NCBI GenBank assembly: GCA_019739335.1
Contig: CP073261.1
Location: 248,001-312,000, forward strand
Reading direction: 5' to 3'
Source of the DNA: Erythrobacter sp.
Lineage (GTDB): Bacteria > Pseudomonadota > Alphaproteobacteria > Sphingomonadales > Sphingomonadaceae
DNA: 64,000 nt
This document shows positions 8,987 to 17,154 of the stretch, piece by piece. The notes beneath the pieces are model-generated. The model had not been told where the DNA came from, ran no database searches, and saw only the letters and a program-made list of their open reading frames with translations. The position numbers and the translations under genes are program-made. How positions within the stretch are numbered: position 1 is the stretch's first letter; the number at the start of each line of letters is the position of its first letter.

Positions 8987-9104
8987 GAGCCTTGAATCCC
9001 GTCTTGTTGCGATGCGCAACTTTGGACGGCAGCAGAGATGAACGCGAAATGTATGCGGAACGACTGGCCCTGCTTGCCCGTTGGCAAGGAAAGGAGACAA
9101 TCAG

Positions 9105-9353
9105 ATGCCCGAACGCCAGAGCCGCCATCCCGATAACAAGTTGATCGATGAAATGCAGGACGGTTCCACGCCCAGCCAGCAGAGCCGCGGCGGCGGGAAC
9201 GTTGCGCGAGACGTCGGCACGCGCGGCGAACTGAACCGTGCGACCGACCCCGATAACCGCGAACCCGTCATCGGCAGCGACAATCCGGAAGAGGATGCGA
9301 AAAAGGGGCCGAAAACCCGCGCCGAAATCCAGGACAAGCGAAACAAGTCCTGA
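9105..9353 (+). CDS. Small hydrophilic conserved hypothetical protein
   Basis: 82 residues from ATG 9105, chosen over the upstream TTG because AAAGGAG sits about 9 nt before it. The product is highly charged and Gly/Asn/Ser-rich (SQQSRGGGNVARDVGTRGEL, NREPVIGSDNPEEDAKKG), has no hydrophobic core or Cys, and is probably disordered. I do not recognise a family. Its codon use fits the surrounding genome. Confidence 0.65.
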   Translation: MPERQSRHPDNKLIDEMQDGSTPSQQSRGGGNVARDVGTRGELNRATDPDNREPVIGSDNPEEDAKKGPKTRAEIQDKRNKS

Positions 9354-9368
9354 GCCTTAGGCCGCCGC

Positions 9369-10037
9369 TTACAGCTGCGCGATCTGCACCAGCGCCTTGG
9401 CAAATTGCTCAGGCTCCTGCGCGCCTTGCAGCACGTACTTGTTCGCCACTACGAACGTCGGCACGGCGTTGACACCGCTGTCGCGCCCGCGCTTTTCCTC
9501 GAACTTCACTGCCATGGTGAGGGTTTCGTCGGCCAGCGCATCCAGCGCGCCCTCGGCCCAGAGTTCGGGGATCGACCCGGCGATCTCGGCCAGCACGGCT
9601 GGATCGGAAATGTTGCGGCGGTGGCGGAAATGCGCGTCGAACAGCGCCAGCTTGAGCGCGGTCTGCACTTCCGGGCCTTTCCACGCCAGCGCCCAGCGCA
9701 GCAGCCGGTGCGCGGCGTTGGTGTTCCACATCATCGCAGTAGGCAACTCGTCATCGCCTGCGAAGGCGAGCGGGGATCCTGCCGCCTCTGCCTTCGCCTC
9801 GATCTCCTCGCGCACTGCCGCCACCTCTTCGGGCGTGCGACCGTAGACTTCACCCAGATGCTCTGCCTGCGAACGACCTTCGGGCGGCAGGTCGGGTGCG
9901 AGTTCGAACGGCATCCACCGCACCGTCACCGCCACATCGTCCGCCACCAGTTCGAGCGCCCTGGCGAACTGGGCGTAGCCGATGGCGCACCACGGGCACG
10001 AAACATCGGACCAGATATCCACATCGAGCGTGTTCAC
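9369..10037 (-). CDS. DsbA-family oxidoreductase, FrnE type
   Basis: 222 residues from a GTG at 10037. The start is fixed by GGAGGAGG just upstream and by the four-base GTGA overlap with the nudC stop, implying translational coupling. The thioredoxin motif C14-P-W-C17 opens the domain (DVDIWSDVSCPWCAIGY). The helical insert and NAVPTFVVANKYVLQGAQ, with the cis-Pro of NAVPTF, are typical of FrnE/2-hydroxychromene-isomerase-like proteins. There is no signal peptide, so it is cytoplasmic. It probably acts in thiol redox control. Confidence 0.9.
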   Translation of the reverse strand: MNTLDVDIWSDVSCPWCAIGYAQFARALELVADDVAVTVRWMPFELAPDLPPEGRSQAEHLGEVYGRTPEEVAAVREEIEAKAEAAGSPLAFAGDDELPTAMMWNTNAAHRLLRWALAWKGPEVQTALKLALFDAHFRHRRNISDPAVLAEIAGSIPELWAEGALDALADETLTMAVKFEEKRGRDSGVNAVPTFVVANKYVLQGAQEPEQFAKALVQIAQL

Positions 10038-10918
10038 TGTCCCTCCTCCAGCCACCATGCCAGCAAGGTATGCGCGATAGCCTCGGGCGGCGGGGCGACG
10101 AAGCTTTCCGCGTCGCGCCCCTTGGCCAGCGCCTCGGCCACTTCGGCGCGGCTGAACCAGCGCGCGTCTTCCAGTTCGGTCGTATCGATCGCCAGCTCGC
10201 GGCTGTCCGCAATCGCGTGGCAACCCAGCATCAATTGCGATGGGAACGGCCATGGCTGGCTGGCGACATAGCGCACATCGCGCACCACCACGCCCGCTTC
10301 CTCCAGCACTTCGCGCGCCACCGCTTCCTCCACGCTTTCGCCGGGCTCGATAAACCCCGCCAGCGCGGAATAGCTGCGCGGCGGAAAGCGGTTGCTCCGG
10401 CCAAGCAAGAGCGCGCCCTCATGTTCGACCAGCATGATCGCCACCGGATCGGTGCGCGGGAAGTGCTGCGCCTTGCAGGAACCGCAATCGCGCTGCCAGC
10501 CGCCCTTGCTCATCGCGGTCGGCTGGCCGCAATTGGCGCAGAAGCGGTGCCGCGCGTGCCAATCGACCAGACTGCGCGCGCCTGCGTAGATTGCCAGATC
10601 GCGCGGGGCGAGCGACATGATGATCGCCCGCCCTTCGCGCATTTCATAGGCGGGTCGCAGATCGCCTTCGGGCGCGACCGGGGCGAACAGCGGCGCGCCG
10701 TCTCGCAGGCCGAGGAACACCAGTTCGGCATCCTGCGCCAGCGTGTCGAGCGGTGCGAAGGTCAGGGCATTGCCCTCCACCACCGGCACCAGCCCGTCGA
10801 GCCGCATCACCCGTGCATCGGCACGCGCGCGCATCGCGGCGAGCAGCATGGGATCTGCACGGGTGCGATCATCCCGGTCCATCCCGTGGCCGGTGATCGC
10901 CGCTATGGGGAATGCCAT
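10034..10918 (-). CDS. nudC: NAD+ diphosphatase / RNA decapping Nudix enzyme NudC
   Basis: 294 residues. The order is an N-terminal domain, a zinc ribbon (FCANCGQPTAMSKGG ... CGSCKAQHFPR), the Nudix box (GFIEPGESVEEAVAREVLEEAG) and the NudC-diagnostic SQPWPFPSQLMLG. It hydrolyses NAD(H) to NMN and AMP and removes NAD caps from RNA. It sits in the middle of a coupled trio: its ATG shares one base with the stop of the upstream serine hydrolase, and its stop overlaps the GTG of the FrnE-like gene. Confidence 0.96.
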   Translation of the reverse strand: MAFPIAAITGHGMDRDDRTRADPMLLAAMRARADARVMRLDGLVPVVEGNALTFAPLDTLAQDAELVFLGLRDGAPLFAPVAPEGDLRPAYEMREGRAIIMSLAPRDLAIYAGARSLVDWHARHRFCANCGQPTAMSKGGWQRDCGSCKAQHFPRTDPVAIMLVEHEGALLLGRSNRFPPRSYSALAGFIEPGESVEEAVAREVLEEAGVVVRDVRYVASQPWPFPSQLMLGCHAIADSRELAIDTTELEDARWFSRAEVAEALAKGRDAESFVAPPPEAIAHTLLAWWLEEGQ

Positions 10919-12255
10919 CAGTTCGCCAGCATCCGCACCGCATCCTGCGCCACCACCAGCGGGAAGCGGCCCTGCACGTCGTACTCCTGCGCGGGCATAT
11001 ATTGCGTCATCAGCGTGTGCCTCAGGCCGTAATTGGTGTTCACCAGCCCCGCCGTGCCCGCTGCGCCGAACCAGCCGAACAGCCCCGCCGCATCGCCCTG
11101 TCCCACCAGACCGCCCGCGCCATAGCCGAACGCGCGCTCGCCGAAGGAAAAGGCACCATCGGCCGCCAGCGTATCGGGCATCAGATCGGAGGTACCGAGC
11201 CGCACCGCCGCCTCGCTCATCACCTGCTGCCCGTCGATCGCGCCCGAACCTGCAAGCATTTGCAGGAAGCGGTCATAATCGCGCGCCGAGGAAACCAGCC
11301 CCGCCCCACCGAACGGGAACGCTGGCTCATCGAGGAACACCGAACTGTTGGGCAGGTCGACCGGCACCGGCACTCCGCCGAGCAGGAAGTAATTCGCCGC
11401 AAGCCGCCCGGCATCCTCCCGCGCCACGCGGAAGCCGGTGGAGGCCATGCCGCAGGGATCGAAAATCCGGCTTTGCAGGAACGCATCGAAGGCCTGCCCG
11501 CTCGCTACTTCAATCACCCGGCCCAGCAGGTCGAGGCTGACCGAATAGCTCCAGCGGGTGCCCGGCTGGTAGACCAGCGGCATTTCCGCGAGGCCGTCGG
11601 CGAAATCTTCCAGGCTGTGCGTCGCCTCACCGCCGAAAATCGTCTGCGCCATTTCCAGTCGGCTGATCGCGCCGGGGATCAATCCGCGCGCTTCGTAGGC
11701 GGCTTTGAGCGGCCCCTGCTGGACGATGGAATAACCCAAACCTGCGGTGTGCGTCAGCAGGTGGCGGATGGTGATCGGGCGGACGGCGGGTTCCAGATTG
11801 TCCGCCGTGATCGCCCCGTCATAGGTCTTCTGCACCTGCATGTTGCGGAAGGCCGGGAGAATTTCGTGCAACGGCTGGTCGAGCGCGATCAGCCCCTCAT
11901 CGATGCACATCATCGTCGCCATGCCGGTGATCGGCTTGGTCATCGAATAGATGCGGTACAGCGTATCCGGCCCGACCGCGCTGGCCCCGCCGAAAGTACG
12001 ATCCCCGGCGGCGAGGAAATCGGGCGCGTTCTGCCCCCAGCCGAGCGCGGCGACCATGCCGGAAACCTTGCGCTCATCGACGTAGGAACGAACGAACTGT
12101 GCGACTCCCGGCCAGCGACTGGCAGTATCGGCGCTCTGGCCGAAAGCGAAGGAGGAGAACGGCAGCCCCGCAAAGGCAGCGCCCGCGCCGAGCATGGCTC
12201 CGCCGCGCAGGGCAGCCCGGCGGGAGAAGGTGGAAAACAGGATTTCGCTGGTCAT
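10918..12255 (-). CDS. Tat-exported serine hydrolase of the class C beta-lactamase family
   Basis: 445 residues. The N-terminus has a twin-arginine signal (SRRAALRG, 11-18, followed by a hydrophobic Ala/Gly run). The catalytic S104-M-T-K107 lies in RIYSMTKPITGMATM. A Tyr-containing YSVSLDLLGR segment corresponds to the Y-x-N/S motif. The family includes class C beta-lactamases, DD-peptidases and esterases (EstB type); the sequence resembles the esterase-like members, so resistance cannot be claimed. First gene of the minus-strand run hydrolase-nudC-frnE. Confidence 0.9.
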   Translation of the reverse strand: MTSEILFSTFSRRAALRGGAMLGAGAAFAGLPFSSFAFGQSADTASRWPGVAQFVRSYVDERKVSGMVAALGWGQNAPDFLAAGDRTFGGASAVGPDTLYRIYSMTKPITGMATMMCIDEGLIALDQPLHEILPAFRNMQVQKTYDGAITADNLEPAVRPITIRHLLTHTAGLGYSIVQQGPLKAAYEARGLIPGAISRLEMAQTIFGGEATHSLEDFADGLAEMPLVYQPGTRWSYSVSLDLLGRVIEVASGQAFDAFLQSRIFDPCGMASTGFRVAREDAGRLAANYFLLGGVPVPVDLPNSSVFLDEPAFPFGGAGLVSSARDYDRFLQMLAGSGAIDGQQVMSEAAVRLGTSDLMPDTLAADGAFSFGERAFGYGAGGLVGQGDAAGLFGWFGAAGTAGLVNTNYGLRHTLMTQYMPAQEYDVQGRFPLVVAQDAVRMLAN

Positions 12256-12350
12256 GGTGTACTCGCCAATGAGGATTCGGGGGTGAACCTAGCGGCAGAA
12301 ACCGGCACGGCAAGGTTGCAATGGCGAGGTGTATTGTCTATCTATAACGC

Positions 12351-12570
12351 ATGCTGAACATCGCCTCGATCCTGAGGCCTGCTCTCGCTGATCATCGTCA
12401 TCCCCGCACAAATTCCCCTGCTCGGCTGGGCCAACTGGATCGCCCTCCCCTTCGTGGTGGTGGGCATCATTCTGGGCCAGCTGTCGAGCAGCAACGGCGG
12501 GCGGAATTTCTGCCTGGTGGTCTTCGCCATTGCAGTGATCCGGCTGATGCTGGGCGGCGGGTTGCTGTAG
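12351..12570 (+). pseudogene. Small membrane protein gene interrupted by a +1 frameshift
   Basis: ATG 12351 opens MLNIASIL through 12374. From 12376 a different frame reads GLLSLIIVIPAQIPLLGW and on to a TAG at 12568-12570. Omitting the single A at 12375 joins the two into a continuous protein of about 72 residues with two hydrophobic helices separated by LSSSNGGRN. As written, the first frame continues into hydrophilic Arg/Pro-rich sequence and the second is closed by a TGA just upstream, so no single frame encodes the product. There is no slippery heptamer at the junction. This is either a real inactivation or a base-call error; unknown family. Confidence 0.6.
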
Positions 12571-12587
12571 CCGATCCGACGCGCGGC

Positions 12588-13853
12588 TCAGCCGCTGCTG
12601 TGTGCGCCGAGGAACAGCACTTCTCGCAGACGTTCCTGCGCTTCCAGATCGAGCCCCGATAGATCGGCAATATCAACGATTTCGTCTTCCTCGTCACTAT
12701 CGGCGAGGATAATTCGCAGCGGCTTCATTTTCTTGCCTGTGGCGAGCGAATAGAAGGCCTGCACGACGGGTTTGGCATTGGCCTCCTTGTCTTCGTCTAT
12801 CACCATTGCGATCCGTTCGCTGCGCAACCGCACGAACGAACCCACCGGATAGAGTCCGACCGATTCGATGAACTGGCGGAGAATCACAGGATCGAACGCG
12901 CCCTCCATCTCGACCAGCTTACGCACGGCCTGCGCCGGGTCGAGCGGGCTGGAACCGGCGCTGTCGGTGAGCATGTAATCGAAGCTGTCACAGAGCGCCG
13001 CCATACGGGCGAGCTGGCCGATATCGTCGGCCTTCAGCCCCTTCGGAAAGCCAGTGCCGTCCATCCGCTCGTGATGGTGCAGGCAGGCCTCCAGCACCGG
13101 GCGCGGGACTGTGCCTTCGTTTTCCAGTGCCCTGTGACCCAGGACGACGTGCTGCTCCCAGATCTTGGCACCCGCATTGCGGTAGTCGCCATTGGCAGGC
13201 GCGATTTCCTTCGGCAGGTAATTGGTACCGATATCGAGGAACAGCCCGGCCATTCCGGCCTGATAGGTTTCGTGATCGGACAGCTTCATTCTCGCCGCGA
13301 GCGAGACCATCAGCGCGCTGACGGCCAGCGCATGCCGATAGACGAACTCGTTGCTCAGCTTGCAGCGCATCAGCCCGCTGAATGCCTGCGGATTGCGGCG
13401 GACCGAATCGTAGACATCCCGGACTACCGGTTCCACCGCGCGCACGTTTAGGGCCTTGCCGAGCCGCGCTGCGAGGAATGCGCGAGAGAGCGATTTCTGC
13501 GCCGCGCCCGCAATATGCTCCGCCGCCTGCACTTCCTGCGCGGTGCTGGTCGGCATGATCGGCGGCGGCTCGATCGACTTGCGCTGCCGGAGCGCGCCGA
13601 TCCTGCCGGGCGCGGCCTTCGAGCCAGTGCGCACTGCCGCCGCAGGCGTCGCTTCGTCTGCGAGCCTTATGTCCTTGCCCTTCGCCGTGTCGATGATGAC
13701 GCCTTCGAGCCTGCTCGCGCGAAGCGTCTCAAGCCGGTTGGCGTCGCCAATCAGGAATTTGGCTTTCCAGAATGGATGATCCAGCCAGCCGCCCAGCATC
13801 TTGTGGACGTACATGCCGGTTTCCAGCTCGGAGAGTGCGACCCGTTTCAACAT
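12588..13853 (-). CDS. DUF3391 / HD-GYP-type protein with degenerate active site
   Basis: 421 residues from the ATG at 13853 (MLKRVALSELETGMYV, the DUF3391 start). The HD-GYP-like domain covers about 125-340. Visible ligands are H174, H235, H259-H261 with E262 and D265, and D289. The HD dyad, normally L-H-D-I-G-K, is L206-D207-I208-G209-T210, so the metal-binding His and the following Lys are missing; GYP is GFP (268-270). HD-GYP proteins hydrolyse cyclic di-GMP, but this one may be altered or inactive. The C-terminus (about 350-421) holds an extra acidic domain. It converges on the broken small gene. Confidence 0.85.
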   Translation of the reverse strand: MLKRVALSELETGMYVHKMLGGWLDHPFWKAKFLIGDANRLETLRASRLEGVIIDTAKGKDIRLADEATPAAAVRTGSKAAPGRIGALRQRKSIEPPPIMPTSTAQEVQAAEHIAGAAQKSLSRAFLAARLGKALNVRAVEPVVRDVYDSVRRNPQAFSGLMRCKLSNEFVYRHALAVSALMVSLAARMKLSDHETYQAGMAGLFLDIGTNYLPKEIAPANGDYRNAGAKIWEQHVVLGHRALENEGTVPRPVLEACLHHHERMDGTGFPKGLKADDIGQLARMAALCDSFDYMLTDSAGSSPLDPAQAVRKLVEMEGAFDPVILRQFIESVGLYPVGSFVRLRSERIAMVIDEDKEANAKPVVQAFYSLATGKKMKPLRIILADSDEEDEIVDIADLSGLDLEAQERLREVLFLGAHSSG

Positions 13854-13943
13854 TGTCAAACCAGTGCCTTCCACATGGGACCTTTCCGTCCACATGCCCG
13901 AAGCACCGGTGCAAAAGCCTCAGGACCGAATAGGTACTTTCAC

Positions 13944-14987
13944 CTAGTCAGGCCGATGGGCGAGCACCTGTCGCGCCGCTTTCGCAAACAGCGTCGGCAG
14001 GCCTGCCTCCTCCAGCCGGTCCAGCGGCCACCATTCGCCCTGGCCTTCCGGCGCAGCAGCAGCGCCGGCGAAGACCGCCACTCCCAGTTCGAGATCGAAG
14101 TGGGTGAAGCTGTGGCGTACCACGCCCGCGCCTTTCCAGCCGCCGCTCAGGGGCGCATCGCCGTGGCCGTCGCCTCGGGCAGACCAGCCGTCATCTGGCA
14201 GGGCGCGCATTCCGCCGAGCATTCCCTTGCCTGCCCGCTGCACCAGCCAGACCTTGCCATCGCGCTCGATCCAGAAGGCGGTGCCGACCCGGCTTGGCTT
14301 GGCCTTTTTCGCGGCCTTCACCGGCAGGCACAGCGGATCGCCGCTCGCCCGCCCCCGGCAGTGGGTGCTCACGGGGCACAGCAGGCACCTCGCGTCGCGC
14401 GCGGTGCAGATGGTTGCGCCGAGATCCATCATGGCCTGGGCAAAATCGCCCGCGCGGGTCTCCGGCGTGATCGAATCGGCTTTCGCGCGGATCGCCTTGC
14501 GCGCGCCGGGCAACGGCTCGGCAATGGCGAACAATCGCGCGACCACCCGCTCGACATTGGCGTCCACCACCACCGCGCGCTGGCCGAAGGCAATCGCGGC
14601 CACCGCCGCCGCCGTGTAATCGCCCAGACCTGGCAGCTTGCGCAGTTCCGCCTCACTGGATGGAAATCCCCCCAGATCCACCACCTCGCGCGCACAGCGC
14701 ACAAGGTTTCGCGCCCGCGAATAGTAGCCCAGCCCCGCCCAGGCGGCCATCACCTCTTCCTCCGGCGCCGCAGCGAGCGTCTGAACGGTCGGCCAGCGTC
14801 CCACGAATGTGCCAAAGTAGGGCGCAACCGCAGCCACGGTGGTCTGTTGCAGCATCACTTCGGACAGCCACACGCGGTAGGGATCGGGCAGCGCTGCCCC
14901 CGGCGCAGCCCGCCACGGCAAGCGGCGCGCATGGGCGTCGTACCATTCCAGCAGCAATGACGAGATTGAAGACTCTGTGGCGGACAC
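13944..14987 (-). CDS. mutY: A/G-specific adenine DNA glycosylase MutY
   Basis: 347 residues from the GTG at 14987; an ATG at 15035 would add 16 residues but overlaps the divergent DUF721 start. Signatures: LPWRAAPG, EVMLQQTTVAAVAPYF, the helix-hairpin-helix LPGLGDYTAAAVAAIAFG, and the catalytic Asp in VVVDANVERV. A [4Fe-4S] loop C-x6-C-x2-C-x5-C follows (CTARDARCLLCPVSTHC). The C-terminal third is the Nudix-like domain that reads 8-oxoG (HSFTHFDLELGV). It removes A mispaired with 8-oxoguanine. Divergent from DUF721 across a very short promoter region. Confidence 0.96.
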   Translation of the reverse strand: MSATESSISSLLLEWYDAHARRLPWRAAPGAALPDPYRVWLSEVMLQQTTVAAVAPYFGTFVGRWPTVQTLAAAPEEEVMAAWAGLGYYSRARNLVRCAREVVDLGGFPSSEAELRKLPGLGDYTAAAVAAIAFGQRAVVVDANVERVVARLFAIAEPLPGARKAIRAKADSITPETRAGDFAQAMMDLGATICTARDARCLLCPVSTHCRGRASGDPLCLPVKAAKKAKPSRVGTAFWIERDGKVWLVQRAGKGMLGGMRALPDDGWSARGDGHGDAPLSGGWKGAGVVRHSFTHFDLELGVAVFAGAAAAPEGQGEWWPLDRLEEAGLPTLFAKAARQVLAHRPD

Positions 14988-15016
14988 GCCCCGCCTATGG
15001 CATGGAGCGTCCTCCC

Positions 15017-15571
15017 ATGCCACGCGATGACACACCGAAACCGGGGAACAGCAGCCCCGCCCGCCCGCGCCGCACTGCCAAACCTTACGAGCGCCCCCGC
15101 GGTGGTCCGGCGAAGGCGGTGGCGGACCTCGTGCCGCAGATCGGCCGTGCCGCTTTCCGCCGCTTCGGCTTCGTGCAGTCGAGCGTCGTCACCCGCTGGC
15201 CCGAGATCGTCGGCCCGCACCACGCCAAGGTCTGCGCGCCCGAATGCATCCGCTTCCCGATGGGCGAAAAGACCGACGGCATTCTCGAACTGGTAGTGCT
15301 GCCGGCCCACGCGCCGCTGATCCAGCACGTGATCCCCGAAATCATCGAGCGGGTGAACCGCTTTTTCGGCTACAAGGCCGTGGCGAAAATCAAGATGCGG
15401 CAAGGCGCGGTTAAGCCACCCCCTGCTGGAGAGAAGCGCGGCATTCCGCCCTCGCTCAAGCCCATTCCGATGGACCTTGGCGAAGGCTTGCGCGATATCG
15501 GCGATCCGGAATTGCGCGCGGTGCTGGAATCGCTCGCCCGCAGCGTGGCGAACAAGGAGGAAAACGAGTGA
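15017..15571 (+). CDS. DUF721 (DciA-like) protein
   Basis: 184 residues from ATG 15017, selected because GGAG lies 9 nt upstream; an ATG at 15002 is possible. A basic, Pro-rich N-terminal tail (about 1-35) precedes the DUF721 core (LVPQIGRAAFRRFGFVQSS, VVTRWPEIVGPHHAKVCAPE, HVIPEIIERVNRFFGY). DciA-type DUF721 proteins load the replicative helicase in bacteria lacking DnaC; that role here is inference from the family. The stop shares a base with the ATG of the following dsbA-like gene (TGATG), indicating coupling. Confidence 0.88.
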   Translation: MPRDDTPKPGNSSPARPRRTAKPYERPRGGPAKAVADLVPQIGRAAFRRFGFVQSSVVTRWPEIVGPHHAKVCAPECIRFPMGEKTDGILELVVLPAHAPLIQHVIPEIIERVNRFFGYKAVAKIKMRQGAVKPPPAGEKRGIPPSLKPIPMDLGEGLRDIGDPELRAVLESLARSVANKEENE

Positions 15572-16269
15572 TGAAACGACTGGCTTTGGCTGCTGCGCTC
15601 GCCGCACTCGCCCTGCCCATTGCGCCCGCCCTGGCACAGGACTGGAACGCCGAATATGTCGCCACCGAAAGCGGCCACCGCGTCGGCAATCCCGAAGCAC
15701 CGCTGCAACTGATTGAATTCATCAGCTACACCTGCCCGCATTGCGCCCATTTCGAGCAGGAGGCCGAGGCCGAGCTGCGCTACGTCTACGTCCATGAAGG
15801 CCGCGCCGCACGCGAAGTGCGACCGTTCATCCGCAACATAGTCGATATCGCCGCAACGCTGGTGGCCGAATGCGGGCCGGAGGAGAACTTCTTCGCCAAC
15901 CACCGCGTGCTGCTGCATTCGCAGGACACCTGGCTCACCCGCGCGCAGGAAATGTCGCCCGAGCAGCAGGCGCGCTGGAACGCCGGGGGGATACCCCAGC
16001 GGCTGCGCGCCATTGCCAGCGATCTCGACTTTTACGAGCTGATGGAGCCGCAGGGCTATTCGGTCACCGAACTCGACGCCTGCCTTTCCGATCAGGCGCG
16101 CGCCGAGGCGATTGTCGCCGCTTCCAACGCCAGCGGACAGGAATTCGGCGTGCCGGGCACGCCCAGCTTCGCGCTCAACGGCGCGCTGCTGCCGGAAGTG
16201 CACAGCTGGTCTGCACTGCAGCCGATCCTATCCGCCGCGCGGGAAATGCCCGTCGAGTCCACACAATAG
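15571..16269 (+). CDS. Periplasmic DsbA-like thiol:disulfide oxidoreductase
   Basis: 232 residues, from ATG 15571; a GTG directly before it is also open, but AGGAGG at 15555-15560 is better placed for the ATG. A signal peptide (about 1-23, APALAQ) precedes a thioredoxin-like domain with the active site CPHC in FISYTCPHCAHFEQE. The helical insertion has RPFIRNIVDIAATLVAECG, and the cis-Pro loop is VPGTPSFALNG. It resembles alphaproteobacterial DsbA-like proteins. Coupled to DUF721, with a second paralogue 117 bp downstream. Confidence 0.9.
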   Translation: MKRLALAAALAALALPIAPALAQDWNAEYVATESGHRVGNPEAPLQLIEFISYTCPHCAHFEQEAEAELRYVYVHEGRAAREVRPFIRNIVDIAATLVAECGPEENFFANHRVLLHSQDTWLTRAQEMSPEQQARWNAGGIPQRLRAIASDLDFYELMEPQGYSVTELDACLSDQARAEAIVAASNASGQEFGVPGTPSFALNGALLPEVHSWSALQPILSAAREMPVESTQ

Positions 16270-16386
16270 GGGGCCAATAGGGGGAAAGCCTGTGCAAAAG
16301 CGCCGTTTCGCGAACCCCGGCGCTTTGCCCGCTCCCCCACACACGTCTAACCTCGGGTTTCGCCTTCTACCGGGAATCTTGCTGAC

Positions 16387-17130
16387 ATGACCATTTCGCC
16401 CCGCCTCGCTCTTTTCGCTCTCGCCGCGCCGCTGGCGCTTGCCGCCTGCAACGGCGGGGAAGGCGAAGTCGCTGAAAGCGAACCGATCGCCGCGATCGCT
16501 GCGCCCGAAGGCAGCAGCTGGACCGAGACGGTCGCCGTCAGCGAGTATGACGGCTACGTGCTCGGCAATCCCGAAGCGCCGATCAAGGTGGTCGAATATG
16601 CCTCGCTCACCTGCCCTGCCTGCGCGGCATTTGCGCAGACCGGTGCCGATCCGCTGAAGGAAGAATATGTCAGCACCGGCGTCGTCTCCTTCGAGCTGCG
16701 TAACCAGGTGCACAACGTGTTCGACCTCACGCTAGCGCGGCTGGTGCGCTGCGGTGCCCCCGAAAGCTTCCACCCGTTATCGCAGCAGGTGTGGCTGAAC
16801 CTCGCCCCGTTGCAGCAGCAGATGCAGGCTGGCAGTCAGGCCTTGCAAGGGGCGGAGGGCCTGCCGCCCGAACAGCTCTATCCGCTGGTGGCCGAGGCAT
16901 CCGGCTTCTACGATTTCTTCGCCGCGCGCGGGATTAGCCGCGATCAGGCCGCCACTTGCCTTGCGGATGCCGCTTCGGTCGATGCGATCGGCGACCGTTC
17001 GGACCAGCAAAGTGAGGAATTCGAGGTTACCGGGACGCCCACCTTCTTCGTCAACGGCACCAAAGTGGACGGGATCAACTGGGAAGATCTCGAACCGGTG
17101 CTGCAACGCGCCGGCGCGCGGACCGAGTAA
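16387..17130 (+). CDS. DsbA-like thioredoxin-fold lipoprotein
   Basis: 247 residues. The N-terminus is a lipoprotein signal with lipobox LAAC (Cys21) and Gly/Asn after it. The thioredoxin-like domain carries CPAC in VEYASLTCPACAAFAQTG and the cis-Pro loop VTGTPTFFVNG; NQVHNVFDLTLARLVRCG lies in the helical insert. It probably shuttles disulfides while membrane anchored. Paralogue of the preceding gene with a different active-site dipeptide (PA versus PH). The smc start lies 24 nt downstream, so the two may be cotranscribed. Confidence 0.9.
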   Translation: MTISPRLALFALAAPLALAACNGGEGEVAESEPIAAIAAPEGSSWTETVAVSEYDGYVLGNPEAPIKVVEYASLTCPACAAFAQTGADPLKEEYVSTGVVSFELRNQVHNVFDLTLARLVRCGAPESFHPLSQQVWLNLAPLQQQMQAGSQALQGAEGLPPEQLYPLVAEASGFYDFFAARGISRDQAATCLADAASVDAIGDRSDQQSEEFEVTGTPTFFVNGTKVDGINWEDLEPVLQRAGARTE

Positions 17131-17154
17131 AGTCAGGGCTGGGGGCGAGGCAGA

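Noticed and set aside
10918-12255. Beta-lactamase resistance gene
   Set aside because: The S-x-x-K family also includes esterases and peptidases, and nothing here shows beta-lactam specificity.
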